A stretch of DNA of 64,000 nucleotides from Paracamarosporium sp. OC-R06-R3 (GCA_019828545.1 JACVRA010000202.1:496001-560000); one strand, 5' to 3'; counted from the stretch's first letter, positions 1 through 11,248 are shown. Made by a program: numbers and translations. The notes: generated by a model not told the origin, from the letters alone.

Positions 1-1064
1 GTGGGTACGCTGCTGGCCTCGACTTTCTACGTATGGTACGGCAAGATCTGCGCCACCATGTCTACCAGCCAGGGCCAGGGTGTCGTAACGGCTTTCATCA
101 TGATGTCGGACGTCAAGGACGAAATCGATTTCGAATTCATTGGCAAGGACATTGGCAATGCCCAGTCCAACTGGTACTCGCAAGGTGTCACCAACTGTAA
201 GTCATGAATTCCTCTCGCGCGATAACCGCCTAATCCTTCTTTCCAGACGAGAACATGGAAGAGCTCAAAGTCTCGCCCGATACCGTGTCCAAGACTCACG
301 AATACTGCATCGACTGGTCTGAAGACGAGCTTAGTTGGTCCGTCGACGGCAACAAGGGCCGCACTGTGAAGCGCTCCGACTCCTGGAACCAAACCGCAGG
401 CCGCTACGACTTCCCTCAGACCCCTTCGCGAATCATGCTTTCGCTCTGGCCTGCCGGTCTTCCCTCCAACGGCGAAGGAACCATCGAATGGGCTGGTGGT
501 GAGATTGACTGGAACAGCAAGTACATGACCAACGGTATGTACGCTGCTCTTGTCACTGAAGTGACTGTCGATTGCTACGACGCCCCATCTGGTATCAAGA
601 AAACCGGATCCAAGAGCTACAAGTACACCGACAAGAACCCTACCAACAACACGGTTGAGATCATCGACGAACTTGTTGTCCTTCACTCACTCATGGACAC
701 CGGTGACGAGCCGGGCTCCGCTTCCTCCTCTTCCAAGGCTAGCACTGCCGCAAAGCCCACTAAGTCGGTTAACATGGTGCCCGGTGGAAACCCTGGCGGC
801 GGTGCCCGCCAAGAGTCTGCTGTCTCTGCCACCAACACTGCTCAGCCTACGAGTGGCTCTGTAGACGGCAGCTTCTCGCAAGGTGGTAGCACCGGTAACA
901 CTGGCAGCACCGATACTGGCAGCAGTGGAAGCGACAGCAGCAGCAACACCTTCACGCAAGGCGATGCCGGCTCTACCGGCTCTGCTCTGGAACCCGGTCT
1001 CGCAAAGATTGGTGGTTCTGCCATCGCTATTGTGTTCGCCATCTTTGGCCTTCTTGTGCTATAA
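1..1064 (+). CDS. Crh-type GPI-anchored cell-wall transglycosylase (GH16), 5' partial
   Basis: The gene runs in from the left edge; exons are 1-196 and 247-1064 (intron GTAAGT...CCAG), giving the last ~337 residues. The first exon carries DEIDFEFIG, the GH16 Crh catalytic ExDxE motif, inside a typical context (VVTAFIMMSDVKDEIDFEF). The second exon has the conserved YCIDWSEDELSW and SLWPAGLPSN stretches. The C-terminal ~130 residues are Ser/Thr/Gly-rich and end in a short hydrophobic tail (IAIVFAIFGLLVL), as expected for a GPI-anchored wall protein. Crh1/Utr2 enzymes cross-link chitin to beta-glucan in the wall; that role is inferred from family. The start codon and signal peptide lie outside the window, so total length is unknown. 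Confidence 0.92.
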
Positions 1065-2962
1065 GTGGATGCTGTGTCCATATTTATTTTTCAACTTGTC
1101 AACGACCTGGTTATGAGCACCCATTCCTTCCCTACCTGGTCATTCTCGTCCATCTTTAGTATATCCCTGGTGTTCCGGTCCGTCCGAAAAGGCAGCTTCC
1201 ATAGCGTGACCCACGCAGTCTCCGTTTTCTTCCTGTGAGCATTTGAACCAGCGAGCAAGCGAGGATTTTGTGTCAGCTGAAGCGCGTATCCATATCTCTT
1301 GGCTCTATTCATATTTCCATGTGGGGGAAGCGAAGGGAAGGGAGGTAATAGCTTTGTGCATTGGATCGCTGGGACCTTGGCTAAGGAAAAGGCTTTCTTT
1401 ACATCACTCCTTTGATGTTGTGAATATTGCGGAGAGAAGGTGCGTGGGCGGAGTCGATAGTGAGAATGAAGTGTGCATACAGAACTATAAGTTTGTTCGA
1501 CTGCTGTTGCTGTGTGTTTGATCGTGGATCTTGATGATGGACATATACCTATTAATGAATGCACCCGGTGTTGTTTTAGCCTGGACACTGTTACATCTTA
1601 CGAGGGCCCTATCGGTTGGTTTCGTATCGACTGATGCTCCATATTCTAAGCTGGATGATGGGAAGCTAGCATGTGGATTATGGCATTTTGACTTCGACAC
1701 CGGAGTACTCCTGGGGAATATAAGTTATGATTCTCGCCAAATGCGAGTTGCGTCACTGGAGTCATTATCAAGTCACTTGAAGACATAGTGAAGGAGCAGG
1801 ATTTATTCGAATCGATACTCAAAAAACTTGAATGGATATCATATACAACATGATGACAGCCGAGTGTTCTTACCCAGCCGCCAAGCTTGATGCCGACCAG
1901 AAAATGTATAATTTCATAACACTCATCGTTCGAGCGTTTGGATGACATAGACTTTGATGGCTGTTTGTCTGATATACCGCCGCACCGAAAAGTAACCTCC
2001 CCAGCCCCTTGAAATAGTAATGACTGCCATGAACCAAGACAACGGCAGAAAGAAACACCGGAAGATGCGGAAGTCAACTACGACCACCACCAACCGTCAG
2101 ACAAAGAGTAGCAACTACCGAGTCAACGGGTCACTATCCGGACCCCGCCGCGCAACACAGCCCTAGGTTTGGCCTAGCGCATAGCAGTGAACGTTGCGAC
2201 CAGTCTATGTAGCTTTACACACCAAGCTCCCACCGCATCGCCCTTATCTTGACCGATGCTGCGAAGTTTGCGGCCGTTGCGGGCTTTAACAATGCGTCCT
2301 CCGGACGATACATACATACACTGAGCCGAGCCGAAGTATCCACGACCTCGACCGCAAGCGTTCTCGGATTCTACACCGTCATGATTGCTTCTCCCACCCT
2401 GTGTCTATTGGCGTTCTCCGTGGATGCAACGCACTAGTTGCTGGTCTTGACTCTATCTGTCGGGCCTGTCGTGATGGCGTATGGGGTAATCCCACGCTCA
2501 CCCCTACCTTACCTATCACACACTTTCCTTAGAATGCTCCAGCTCCAGCTCTAGCTACTCTAGTTCCTACTCGTTGTGCTTGTAAAATTACCTTAATCCG
2601 TCTTAAATTAAACTTTACATTACCCGACGTAGCCCGCGCCCCGCGCTGCAGGCCTGCACTCGTTTACTGTAGGATGGTCAAACCAGTTCAGTGGCACGTA
2701 TGTACGTATTATTAAAAACTACATCAGCGTTCACGATAGTCTGACCCCAAGCCTTTGCTAGATCACGTGCTGGCTCATCAAAAGCGAAAGCGCGAGGCAG
2801 CAGTCATGCACGTCTAGTAGGACCAAGAAATACACAGCCCCCAAGCGCTCAGCCTACTCAATTTAACAACGAACATGTATTGCCTCTGGCCTCCTGTCAC
2901 TACTACACTGCTATCAACGTTCGCTAACGATAGTCGCTTTTACAGAGTATACGAGTGCCGCG
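1065..2962. other. Intergenic, no supported gene; contains repeat copy A
   Basis: About 1.9 kb between the Crh gene and the HET-WD40 gene. Small open frames occur but none has recognisable domains or a convincing exon structure. The part around 2383-2490 is a repeat found again downstream of the HET-WD40 gene. Nothing else is recognised. Confidence 0.6.
2383..2490. repeat. Direct repeat, copy A, upstream of HET-WD40 gene
   Basis: This 108-bp stretch, starting GATTGCTTCTCCC and ending ATGGGGTAAT, matches 4685-4795 in the same orientation with about nine mismatches and one 3-bp gap. Six of the nine mismatches are transitions. The two copies bracket the HET-WD40 gene exactly. It has no recognisable coding content; it could be a dispersed repeat or the footprint of a duplication. 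Confidence 0.88.
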
Positions 2963-4657
2963 ATGCGCCTTCTAAAGCGTCTGCAGGGCGACACCTTCGT
3001 GCTAACGTTCTTCAAGGACGACGACGACCTACCGTTATATGGTATCCTTTCGCATACTTGGGTAGAAGGCGAAGAAGTCACGTTGCGGGATATAATAGCT
3101 GGTGTAGGCCAGGATAAGACGGGGTATAACAAGATTCGCTTTTGTGGTGAACAAGCAGCAGCAGATGGACTGCAGTACTTCTGGGTTGATACCTGCTGTA
3201 TCGACAAATCACACAGCGCCGAGCTTTCAGATTCGATTAACTCAATGTTTCACTGGTTCCAGAATGCGGCCAAATGCTACGTATACCTATCTGATGTTTC
3301 AACGAGCGGCTTTATTAGAAATGACCAGTCCTTTCAGAAGAGCAGATGGTTTACCCGCGGATGGACATTGCAAGAGCTTATCGCTCCAACCTCTGTTGTT
3401 TTTTTCTCCGTAGAAGGCGAGCAACTTGGAGATAAAGATTCACTCGCAGGGGAAATCACCAAGATAACAGGCATTCCACTCGGAGCTCTTCAGGGCTGCG
3501 CTCTATCTGAATTCAGCGTTAATGAGCGTATATCATGGGCGGTAAAGCGCGAGACAAAATGCCCGGAGGACGCAGCATACTGTCTGCTTGGCCTTTTCGA
3601 CGTCAAAATGCCGCTACTCTACGGGGAAGGGCGCGCATTCGCGTTGCGACGGCTACAAAAAAAGATTGAGAGATCGTCAAAGAAGCAATGGTTTGTTACG
3701 CCACCGATTCTGTTCTCGCAGGGTGCAGCGCCAGTGAAATACAAGCTGGGTTCGGCAGTGTTGGCTGACGCTCAAGGGGTAATCTTGAAAGGACACAGTG
3801 ACTGGGTCAACGGAGTCGCTTTCTCTCCAGACGGCAAGCAGCTAGCATCAGCATCGAGTGATCGTACGATCAGGCTATGGGATACAATGATAAGAGGGGA
3901 GATGCGACAGCTAGAAGGGCACGGCGGGTATGTTAGTGCTGTTACCTTTTCTCCAAACAACAACAAGCAGCTGGCGTCGGCGTCGAGCGATCGGACAATC
4001 AGGTTGTGGGACCTGGCAAGAAGCCAGGAGGTTCTACGGCTCCAAGGACACTGCGACACAATTAACAGCGTCGCCTTCTCTCCCGATGGCGAGCAGCTGG
4101 GGTCGGCATCGAACGACCGTACAGTCAGGCTATGGGACACAACGACGGGAAAGCAAGTCCAGCAGCTAGACGGGCACAGCGATTACGTCCGCGACGCATG
4201 CTTCTCACCGAACGGCAAGCAATTGGCTTCTGCATCGTTTGATGGAACTATTCGACTATGGGATCTGGCAATTGGAAAGCAAGTCCAACAGCTAGACGGG
4301 CACACCAGCTTTTTCCGCGCTGTCGCCTTTCATCCTGATGGTAATCAGCTAGCTTCAGCATCGAGTGATCAGATAATTAGGCTATGGGACAGAGTAGCGG
4401 GTAGACAAATACACCAACTGGAAGGGCACAGTGGGTATGTTGGCGCTATCACCTTCTCTCCAAATGGAGAGCAGCTAGCGTCGGCATCAGGCGATCGGAC
4501 AGTAAGGCTATGGGATATGGCAAAGGGAAAGCAGGCTCGGCAATTTGATGGCCATGGCATGTCCGTCCGTTCCATTGCCTTCTCCCCTGATGGCATGCAG
4601 CTAGCATCAGCGTCAGGCGATTGGACGGTCCGACTCTGGTCTGTGACGACAGGATGA
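2963..4657 (+). CDS. HET domain-WD40 repeat protein lacking a NACHT domain
   Basis: Intronless, 564 residues. Residues 1-~230 form a HET domain of the HET-E/HET-D type: start MRLL, YGILSHTW, YNKIRFCGEQA, WVDTCCIDK, YVYLSDV, RWFTRGWTLQELIAP, AYCLLGLFDVKMPLLYGEG. Classical Podospora het-e/het-d/het-r proteins follow this with a NACHT NTPase and then WD40 repeats. Here a ~45-residue linker leads straight to seven WD40 repeats (residues ~277-564), enough for one beta-propeller, each close to GH-x-x-x-V-x-x-AFSPDG-x-QLASAS-x-DRTIRLWD. The last repeat ends at the stop, so the C-terminus looks complete. HET domains trigger incompatibility cell death in fungi; this protein's role is inference. It is flanked by ~110-bp direct repeats. 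The start fits because MRLL is the usual N-terminus of the family. Confidence 0.93.
   Translation: MRLLKRLQGDTFVLTFFKDDDDLPLYGILSHTWVEGEEVTLRDIIAGVGQDKTGYNKIRFCGEQAAADGLQYFWVDTCCIDKSHSAELSDSINSMFHWFQNAAKCYVYLSDVSTSGFIRNDQSFQKSRWFTRGWTLQELIAPTSVVFFSVEGEQLGDKDSLAGEITKITGIPLGALQGCALSEFSVNERISWAVKRETKCPEDAAYCLLGLFDVKMPLLYGEGRAFALRRLQKKIERSSKKQWFVTPPILFSQGAAPVKYKLGSAVLADAQGVILKGHSDWVNGVAFSPDGKQLASASSDRTIRLWDTMIRGEMRQLEGHGGYVSAVTFSPNNNKQLASASSDRTIRLWDLARSQEVLRLQGHCDTINSVAFSPDGEQLGSASNDRTVRLWDTTTGKQVQQLDGHSDYVRDACFSPNGKQLASASFDGTIRLWDLAIGKQVQQLDGHTSFFRAVAFHPDGNQLASASSDQIIRLWDRVAGRQIHQLEGHSGYVGAITFSPNGEQLASASGDRTVRLWDMAKGKQARQFDGHGMSVRSIAFSPDGMQLASASGDWTVRLWSVTTG
3791..4654 (+). repeat. Seven tandem WD40-coding repeat units (~126 bp each)
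   Basis: Seven in-frame units of ~42 codons, very similar at DNA level (recurring CAGCTAGCATCAGCATCG-like blocks). The second unit has one extra codon (Asn-Asn-Asn). Differences concentrate at the three residues after Gly-His (SDW, GGY, CDT, SDY, TSF, SGY, GMS) and around the Asp-x-Thr position, while the scaffold is almost invariant. Confidence 0.9.
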
Positions 4658-5476
4658 TAGGTTTACAAAGCCAGGATACGCTCAGATTGCTTCTCCCGCC
4701 TTATGTCTATTGGCGTACTCCGTGGATGCAACGCACTAGGTGCTGGTCTTGACTCTATCTGCCGTGCCCGTCGTGACGGCGTCGTATGGGGTAATGCGGG
4801 GTTAGGGCAAACGTCGTGAATGCTCCTTTCTGCGAGTCGCGGCGGGATACCTGGATGGAGCCGCGTCATTCGCCGTACGTCGATATGTCAGCTTCGCATC
4901 TTCGGAGGAACGCGGATAGTGCCCTAGGAGCTGCTAACTATCCTCGTCTGGACGACATCGCATAGAAGAGTCAGGAATTAATATTGCGTTTTTATTCTCT
5001 TAGGTACAGACATGTTATCATGCCGGACTTGATGCACGTTATAGAGACAAGCTTTGCGTGGCGAGACAAGCTTTGAGACTTTCCGCCTTAGGCGTAGGAT
5101 CCCGATCCCGATGCATTAGAGGCGCGTGCTGGCGAGATGTCAAGAAAGAAGTAGATCGCCGACTACCTCCGTAACGCTATCCAAAGTGCGGAGGTGGTAT
5201 TAACAGCCTAGAGTACTTATCGAAGCATAGGCCTGCAGCCAACCGCTAGAGGGGGTATGGCTGGAGTCGCGGCTGAGCCCCCGCAGACGTCGGATTGAGC
5301 TTATCGTGGTAGCGGTCAGTCGGGCTCGGGAGTTGCGGGAGACATGCTGTCGTCATGAGTGAAGAGCCATATAACTGTTGCAGCCTTTTGTTAGATGTCT
5401 ACCTGTGCCTGTTTCACCTTGTGTATAAGCTGTCTTTGCCTGGATCCAGACTACCTAAGCGTCTTACTGCTTCAAA
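4658..5476. other. Intergenic; contains repeat copy B
   Basis: About 0.8 kb between the HET-WD40 gene and the aquaglyceroporin. Besides the repeat at 4685-4795 there is a short tandem duplication of GAGACAAGCTTTG at 5044-5056 and 5063-5075. No gene is recognised. Confidence 0.6.
4685..4795. repeat. Direct repeat, copy B, downstream of HET-WD40 gene
   Basis: This 111-bp segment begins only 28 bp after the HET-WD40 stop codon and matches 2383-2490 in the same orientation at roughly 92% identity. Shared blocks include CTCCGTGGATGCAACGCACT and TGCTGGTCTTGACTCTATCT. See copy A. Confidence 0.88.
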
Positions 5477-6807
5477 ATGGCCACCACAGATCATATCGAA
5501 CGACTGGAAACACAAGAGCTCGAAATAGGCGCTACTGATGCTATCCGGAGACACGTATCAAGAAAGGTGGTCGAGCCGAAGCCTGTCTCGCAACGGAAGC
5601 TTGACTTCGAATACGCAAGGCCGAGATGGCTACGTGAGATGATGGCCGAAGCAACCGGGGTGTTCTTCTTCGGTACGATACTATCGGTTACAATGTGATT
5701 TGCATCTCAGCACAAGAAAGGATTTGTTTCTAGCTTGCCTAGACAGTCACATACACGATGCCCTCATTCGCAAATGTTTCAACATGCACTGACTTCATGC
5801 CCAAGTCTACCCCGGCATCGCCGCTACCGCAGCATTCTACACAAATGATATGGAACCCCAGATTGGGTCACTTTTCATGATAGGCTGGGCCTTCGCGGTT
5901 GGTATTGCTTTTGCAATCATTACTTCTGCATCGACATCCGGTGGCCACTTCAATCCTGGTTAGCTATCTCGTACATTCTGTCGCTCCACAAACACTAACG
6001 ACTCCCAGCTATAACCCTGTGTTTTGCATTTTGGCAAGGGTTTCCATGGAAGAAGGTCCCGTATTACATCTTCGCACAGATATTCGGAGCCTTCATGGCA
6101 GGCCTAATCCTCATGGCGCAGTACCACGAGCAAATATCTGCTTTCACCGCGCGGTCCATCTCAGAAGGGAAGGGAACCGTGTACAACGGTGGACCCGCGA
6201 GCATACTCTGCAGTTTCCCTGGACCTACTCAGCACAATCTTGGATATCTCTTTTTAATTGAGTTCTTTGCCGACAGCTTCATTGTAAGTATACATACGTG
6301 CATCACTACGGTACGAATTTACAATAGACCAGGGTATCGTGATATGGGCAGCACTCGATCCAGCAAACCCCTTCATCGCCCCCGCATCAGCGCCTTTTGT
6401 AATCGGCCTGGCATACGCGAAGTACATCCGCTCCCGAAACCCCTCACACCATTCACTGACGATTAACTAGCATGGTATGGGGCTTCGCCAACATCACAAT
6501 CTCCACCAACCTGGCGCGTGATCTCGGCACTCGCATCGTCGCAGCCATCTGGTTCGGCGGCGAAGCCTTCTCCTACCGGAACTACAGTTGGATTGCTATC
6601 CTTGCCAATGTTCCAGCGACTTTTTTTGCTACCGCTTACTACGAGCTTGTGATGCGCGATAGCTTGAGGAAGATCGGGCACGGACATGCGGTGCATGCGG
6701 ATGGCGAAGAGGGGTTGCAGAGGCATTTGACCAAGACGAGGACTTTGGAGATGGAGAATGGCGCGACGGCTGTGACGAGGAAACAGGAGGAAGCGGGTTT
6801 CGTATGA
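5477..6807 (+). CDS. Aquaglyceroporin-like MIP channel
   Basis: Five exons (5477-5672, 5806-5958, 6009-6283, 6333-6421, 6471-6807) join in frame to 349 residues. MIP-family features are seen: the first pore motif HFNPA (split by intron 2 after the Pro codon), then ITLCFAFWQGFPWKKVPYYI, and the second motif as NLA in ISTNLARDLGTR. The Asp after NLAR is typical of glycerol-conducting members, and NLA instead of NPA is also known in fungal Fps1-type channels. Six membrane helices are expected in the plasma membrane. The N-terminus is a ~50-residue charged cytosolic region; the C-terminus is a ~45-residue soluble tail. Substrate (water, glycerol or other small solutes) is inferred only. The last three introns are 49-50 nt; the first is 133 nt. 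Confidence 0.9.
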
Positions 6808-7597
6808 TGTGGGGCAATCAGGAGGGAGGAGATCGGTTTTGGTGCGGAATTGTTGTGCTATCTTGGTAAGCAGGGGCAAGGGAAAGAATATATGGATGTT
6901 AGCACATAAATACTGTGGTAATAGTCTACACAGGGATTTTAGGATCTTTGTGGGTAGTCGGGCGGCACATAAGAAATGGAATACATGATCATCGTTGGGT
7001 TACAATTGTCAGCTTGCTTTGAATTCGTGGAGGCACTCACGGTTTGATAATTGTTGCGACTCTATGTTAGCAAATCACGCTCCCTGAATACCCTTAGGCA
7101 CCCTACAATCTACTAATTTTGTAAACGTATAATCATTTAAAGCTAAGCGACTTGAATGAAAAGGTTCAACTAACCAGATAAGAAGAATACTTGTTGATAA
7201 CCCCTGATTATCACTCAATGCCCAATTGCATAGGGTTACTCCTTTACCTACATGTTTCAGCTCAGACGACATGGACACAATTAGTACCATTCGCACTACA
7301 TTTCTCATTATGAAGAAAGGACGATGGGTCTAAGGACTGCCATCGTATCATTAACCACAACGAAACATGAAACACTAAAATTAATACAATAGAGATAGAA
7401 ACCGAACTTTCATAATGGGAAATGGGTATCATTGAAGGCCAAAGCAAAATCCTATATACAGACACCTTAAAACGCAAAGGACCTCCTTCAACACGATGCT
7501 ATGCTGATAAGAAATTCAAAAGTGGGACACATGTTCCGGGTGCCTGGTATCCTGAACAGGCAATTTTTTCATTTCATGGGTATATCCTCCTAAGGTC
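6808..7597. other. Intergenic, AT-rich, no supported gene
   Basis: About 0.8 kb lying between two convergent genes, so it holds both 3' ends. The stretch ~7040-7500 is visibly AT-richer than its surroundings. I see no domain-bearing reading frame or clear repeat. Confidence 0.6.
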
Positions 7598-8984
7598 TCA
7601 ATCATCTGAGCTGATGCGAACCTCCTTCGTCATCATGATGTCCTTTGGCCCAAGCTCACTGGTTTTGAGGTTTTTGTTGGTGACTTTCGCATCAATATTC
7701 CATGCGTCCTTGTCGACATTCCCAGAATGTTGTGTCGAGACCTGGACACTGTATGGATCCCTAGATACGCTTGCCTTGCCTCCTCTACTATGAAGGCTGC
7801 GCATCTGGAAGCTCTTATTAGATTGACTACCCATGTTATGATAGCCCAGCGACTGTGCGCCTGCGTAAGCCGAGGGCCTGCCCGTGGCTTTTGTTCGCCC
7901 GCCAGATGAGATGGCACGCGCAGTGTTCAGAGCCCAGTTGAACAGTGGTTTCAGTGCAGGCAACGATGCAGCAACGATTCCAATTGTGAGTTCGATATAG
8001 TTCCAGACGTTGAACGAATCGTGTACACTCCAGTCGGGGTCATCGAGGACCGTATACTGGCGGACCGCTTTGACAATAGCTGCTCCACAGGCGAACCATC
8101 CAAGAGAAAGAACGATAGCCAGCGATATCTTCGTGCGAATGTTGATTTGTAGTTTCCAGATGAGGGGAATCGGCAAGGTCGCAAATAGTATATCGGTGAC
8201 GATGTTGAACACTGCTTGAATGAGTATTGGTGATTAAGGCGGCAGGTTATACTGACTACTGTTCATAAGACCCAAGTTTCGGAATGTGGTACTACTGAAG
8301 CAGCGAGCATTGCCTGTCCCAAGTGGTTCGGGCCGAAGGCTTGAGTCCCAAGCGGCTTGTACTGGAATACATTGGAAAATCAATGTACCGGCAGAGGCAG
8401 TTGTGAATGCGAAAATGAGACTGATTGCGCCCCAGAGAAAACGAGTCTGTCTTTTGGTTGCGGAGAGCCGTAGAAGAGAGAAAGCGATAGATATCTTGAC
8501 GCAAGATATACCGACCATGACCATGAGTGAATGAACGTACAAAACCTTGGCGAAGTTCGTGTACATGTTGACGTCCATAAGGAGGACCATGAGATGCTTC
8601 CCAAGACCATTTTGAGTCTCGATCACGAAACAGGCAAAAGTAACTGTTGCAAAGGCCTATCGAGAGTTAACACAAGACTCCTAAAATCGCACTGCGACTG
8701 ACCATTGCTAGTATCATCATATAATCATCCTTGCCAAAGACCCTTAGCATCGCAATTCGAACATAGCATCGGAGTAGTACAGTGACGAGGGCTATCGTGA
8801 AAAAGCTTCCAGTAATGGAAATGATCGCTTGGGCGTTGGAATAGGCGATATACTCTGGAGTGAGAGAAGGCACAGCACCCGAGGCCTGTCGCTTCATGGC
8901 CTTCTCTGCGCCAGTTGCCCACACGACAGGCATCTCGAAGGCGTTATCGATTATGTCGGTCGTCCAGACGGTAATAATGGCCAA
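7598..8984 (-). CDS. Rhodopsin/SAT4-like fungal integral membrane protein
   Basis: Three exons on the minus strand (8984-8703, 8656-8257, 8211-7598) give 431 residues. The protein has the fungal Rhodopsin (SAT4-like) layout of seven hydrophobic helices, with features such as RVFGKDDYMMILAM, QNGLGKH, VKISIAFSLLRL, FQCIPVQAAWD, FNIVTDILFATLPIPLIWKL and NYIELTIGIVAASLPALKPLF. A polar ~130-residue cytosolic tail follows. The family includes Pth11-like candidates, but most members have no known ligand. Exon 2/3 splicing could use either of two donors 3 nt apart (GTAGTC or GTCAGT), both in frame. The start chosen is the first Met; a Met 17 residues further in is also possible. Confidence 0.88.
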
Positions 8985-11248
8985 TGTTCCAACTGGACGT
9001 TGGGTAGTATTTGTGATGACTGCATGCCATAGGTGTTCGCGTAGCTTTTTCAGCCCTATCCCAGTAATCTATCAAGAGGTGGAACAATGTGCGACATACT
9101 ATTCTTCTAGTACAACGGACCCCTCGGGTCGGTCCCAAATCGCATCTTCTTACACGCTACAGCTTACGCATGGCATGTGCAACCCACAATTAGTGAGACG
9201 TAACGATCTCTTCCGATCCCGGGACCATGGACAGTACTTCACAGGTGGCGGTGCCACAGTGTTCGCTCAAAGAGCTGATGGAACGCTCGGTTCATTGCTC
9301 TATCACCTTCGAAGCGTCCTCGCAAGTTGGTCAGATATACCGACCCGTTCCGTTCAAACGCGAAGTTTGAGGATGTTGCGCAGCATGAGCTATCAGGGGG
9401 ATTGCTTCTCCCCAGGGGTATCCTGTTCTATGAGATACAATTCGTAACTTTGCCTCACCCTGGGTGAGGCATCTGGCCTATACCATAAACTTCAAAGGCG
9501 GATTGAAGCACTGCAGAAGCCCAAACGACTCGCAATAGCATCCCTCGCTAGACACGATAACTCACCCATGAGACATCATTAGGTGACATGTTGGCAATAG
9601 TACCAAAGGCGCAAGAACTCTGTCCCATAAATCGAGAAACTTCTGTGATGGCGCAAGTTGGGTGCGGGTGATGTGGGATACCCCAGCCAGTTGGGGAGCA
9701 TGCCCCTGCCAGGAGTGGAGATCTTATGACGCTGACTCGATGGTGGGTTTCGGCGGGCCAGAGCTTGCCGACCAACCTTTAATCGTGTAACTTCGGCCAC
9801 CCGCCCTCTTATCAAAATATCATGATCCGGTTCCATTCTTGTTGCCAAAAGGCGCATCCACAAGTCTGCGATTTTCTCGGTGGCTAAAGTCGTACCTGAG
9901 GAATGTAGCCCGATTCGAGCCCCAGGCCCTCAGCAACCCACCCATGAACCTTGACTGCCATGTCGCCAACATCGAGGCGTTATTCTCCGTTCGTCCACAG
10001 GGCCGATATATATTGTGCTTTTGTCCTCCGCGGGCTGCGCTCCTCAGAGAGATCGGAACTTTTGTAAACCACCTGCCGAGTTTGTACGACTCTCGGTTCC
10101 TGTCCCGCGCTTGTGGGTTTCCGCCCGTGCTCGATCTCCTTCCGACAGATCTATCCCCTGGTATGCACGGTGCGTAGACGGTCAAACCTGGCCCATGGGA
10201 AACAGCCCTTCAGGATGTCGCGCGGCACATATTATGCGACACGCCTCACTGCCGCCGCCCTGTCGATCAGAGACGTGTTATGTAGCCGCGGTACATTTTG
10301 TAGTGGGTAAAAATCCTGCATTCCACCGCCCTGTGAACCCTTTGAGCGAAGCGCACTGTTCCAGCCATGTGTCGAAAGCTCCAGTCGTTGGTCAATTGTT
10401 GCACGTATTTTGAATACGTTGGTTTGATCGTCACTGGATGTCATTTACCCTGCCCTAATAGTTTGCGCATTATAGACAGGCCTTTAGGTCTGGTCACCAT
10501 GCGGCCTCCGTCTACTAATCTGGTCTTAGCTCTATGACTGCAGATTTACAAAATTCTAGATTCTCGGCTCCAAGCCATAAGAAGCTTGAAACAAGCACTG
10601 AGGTCTCCCATTCGCGGAACATTGCTGCATGAAGATATCTCGATCGGTGTGCACTATGTGTTTGCTCGCCATAGACCACTCTGCTCTCTAGACGTGAAGC
10701 CCTTTCGTTCCGTGGGAGTACTAGGCTACTCCCCTTAGATCTTTGCGCTATCGTTACAATTACGGCGACTTATTTCCGACCCGAACCGTTTAGTTAGGGC
10801 ATACGGGACCACTGATTTTGCAAGGTTTCTTTCGCTTCGTCTGCTCTGGGTTCTTGAAGATGAAGCCATGCTGACAGCGCCACACATGCACCATATAGTA
10901 CAATGCTCGTACACTATCGCCAGTCGAGCAAGGACGCAGCATCGAGGGGTGGCAAGATGCAGCTGCCGTCATAGCGTCCGGTAACCTAGGCACTCCATTG
11001 AAGCGGCTTGTGGATTTTAAACGGCACAAGCTGCTTTCAAACGTTAGCATAGCCTTAGGGCCGACTACTCGTATTTCAAGAACAAGGTCCACCCTCAGTT
11101 ACCGTGACAGCAGTCACAGCGTCCTCCCCATTCTTATCAAGTCATTGGCATTGCCGCTCGTTTCATCATAAATTAAGGAACCAGTCACAAAAATTCTAAG
11201 CTGATATTCTAACAAGATTTTGCCTCTGGGCATACGTACCGTCATATT
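8985..11248. other. Intergenic, 2.3 kb, no supported gene
   Basis: Several overlapping open frames of 100-195 codons exist on both strands at 8860-9447 and 9580-10440, but they have no domains, no coherent exon structure and mirror each other across strands as random open frames do. The last part (to 11248) must hold the tyrosinase promoter. No repeat was recognised. Confidence 0.55.

Noticed and set aside
27..686. Long minus-strand open frame opposite the Crh gene
   Set aside because: It is the mirror of a codon-biased real gene; no domains.
5041..5075. Short tandem GAGACAAGCTTTG duplication as a mobile-element end
   Set aside because: Only two 13-bp copies, with no inverted repeats or target duplication.
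9820..10440. Overlapping open frames on both strands
   Set aside because: No domain, no exon logic, and both strands are open, as random sequence of this composition can be.
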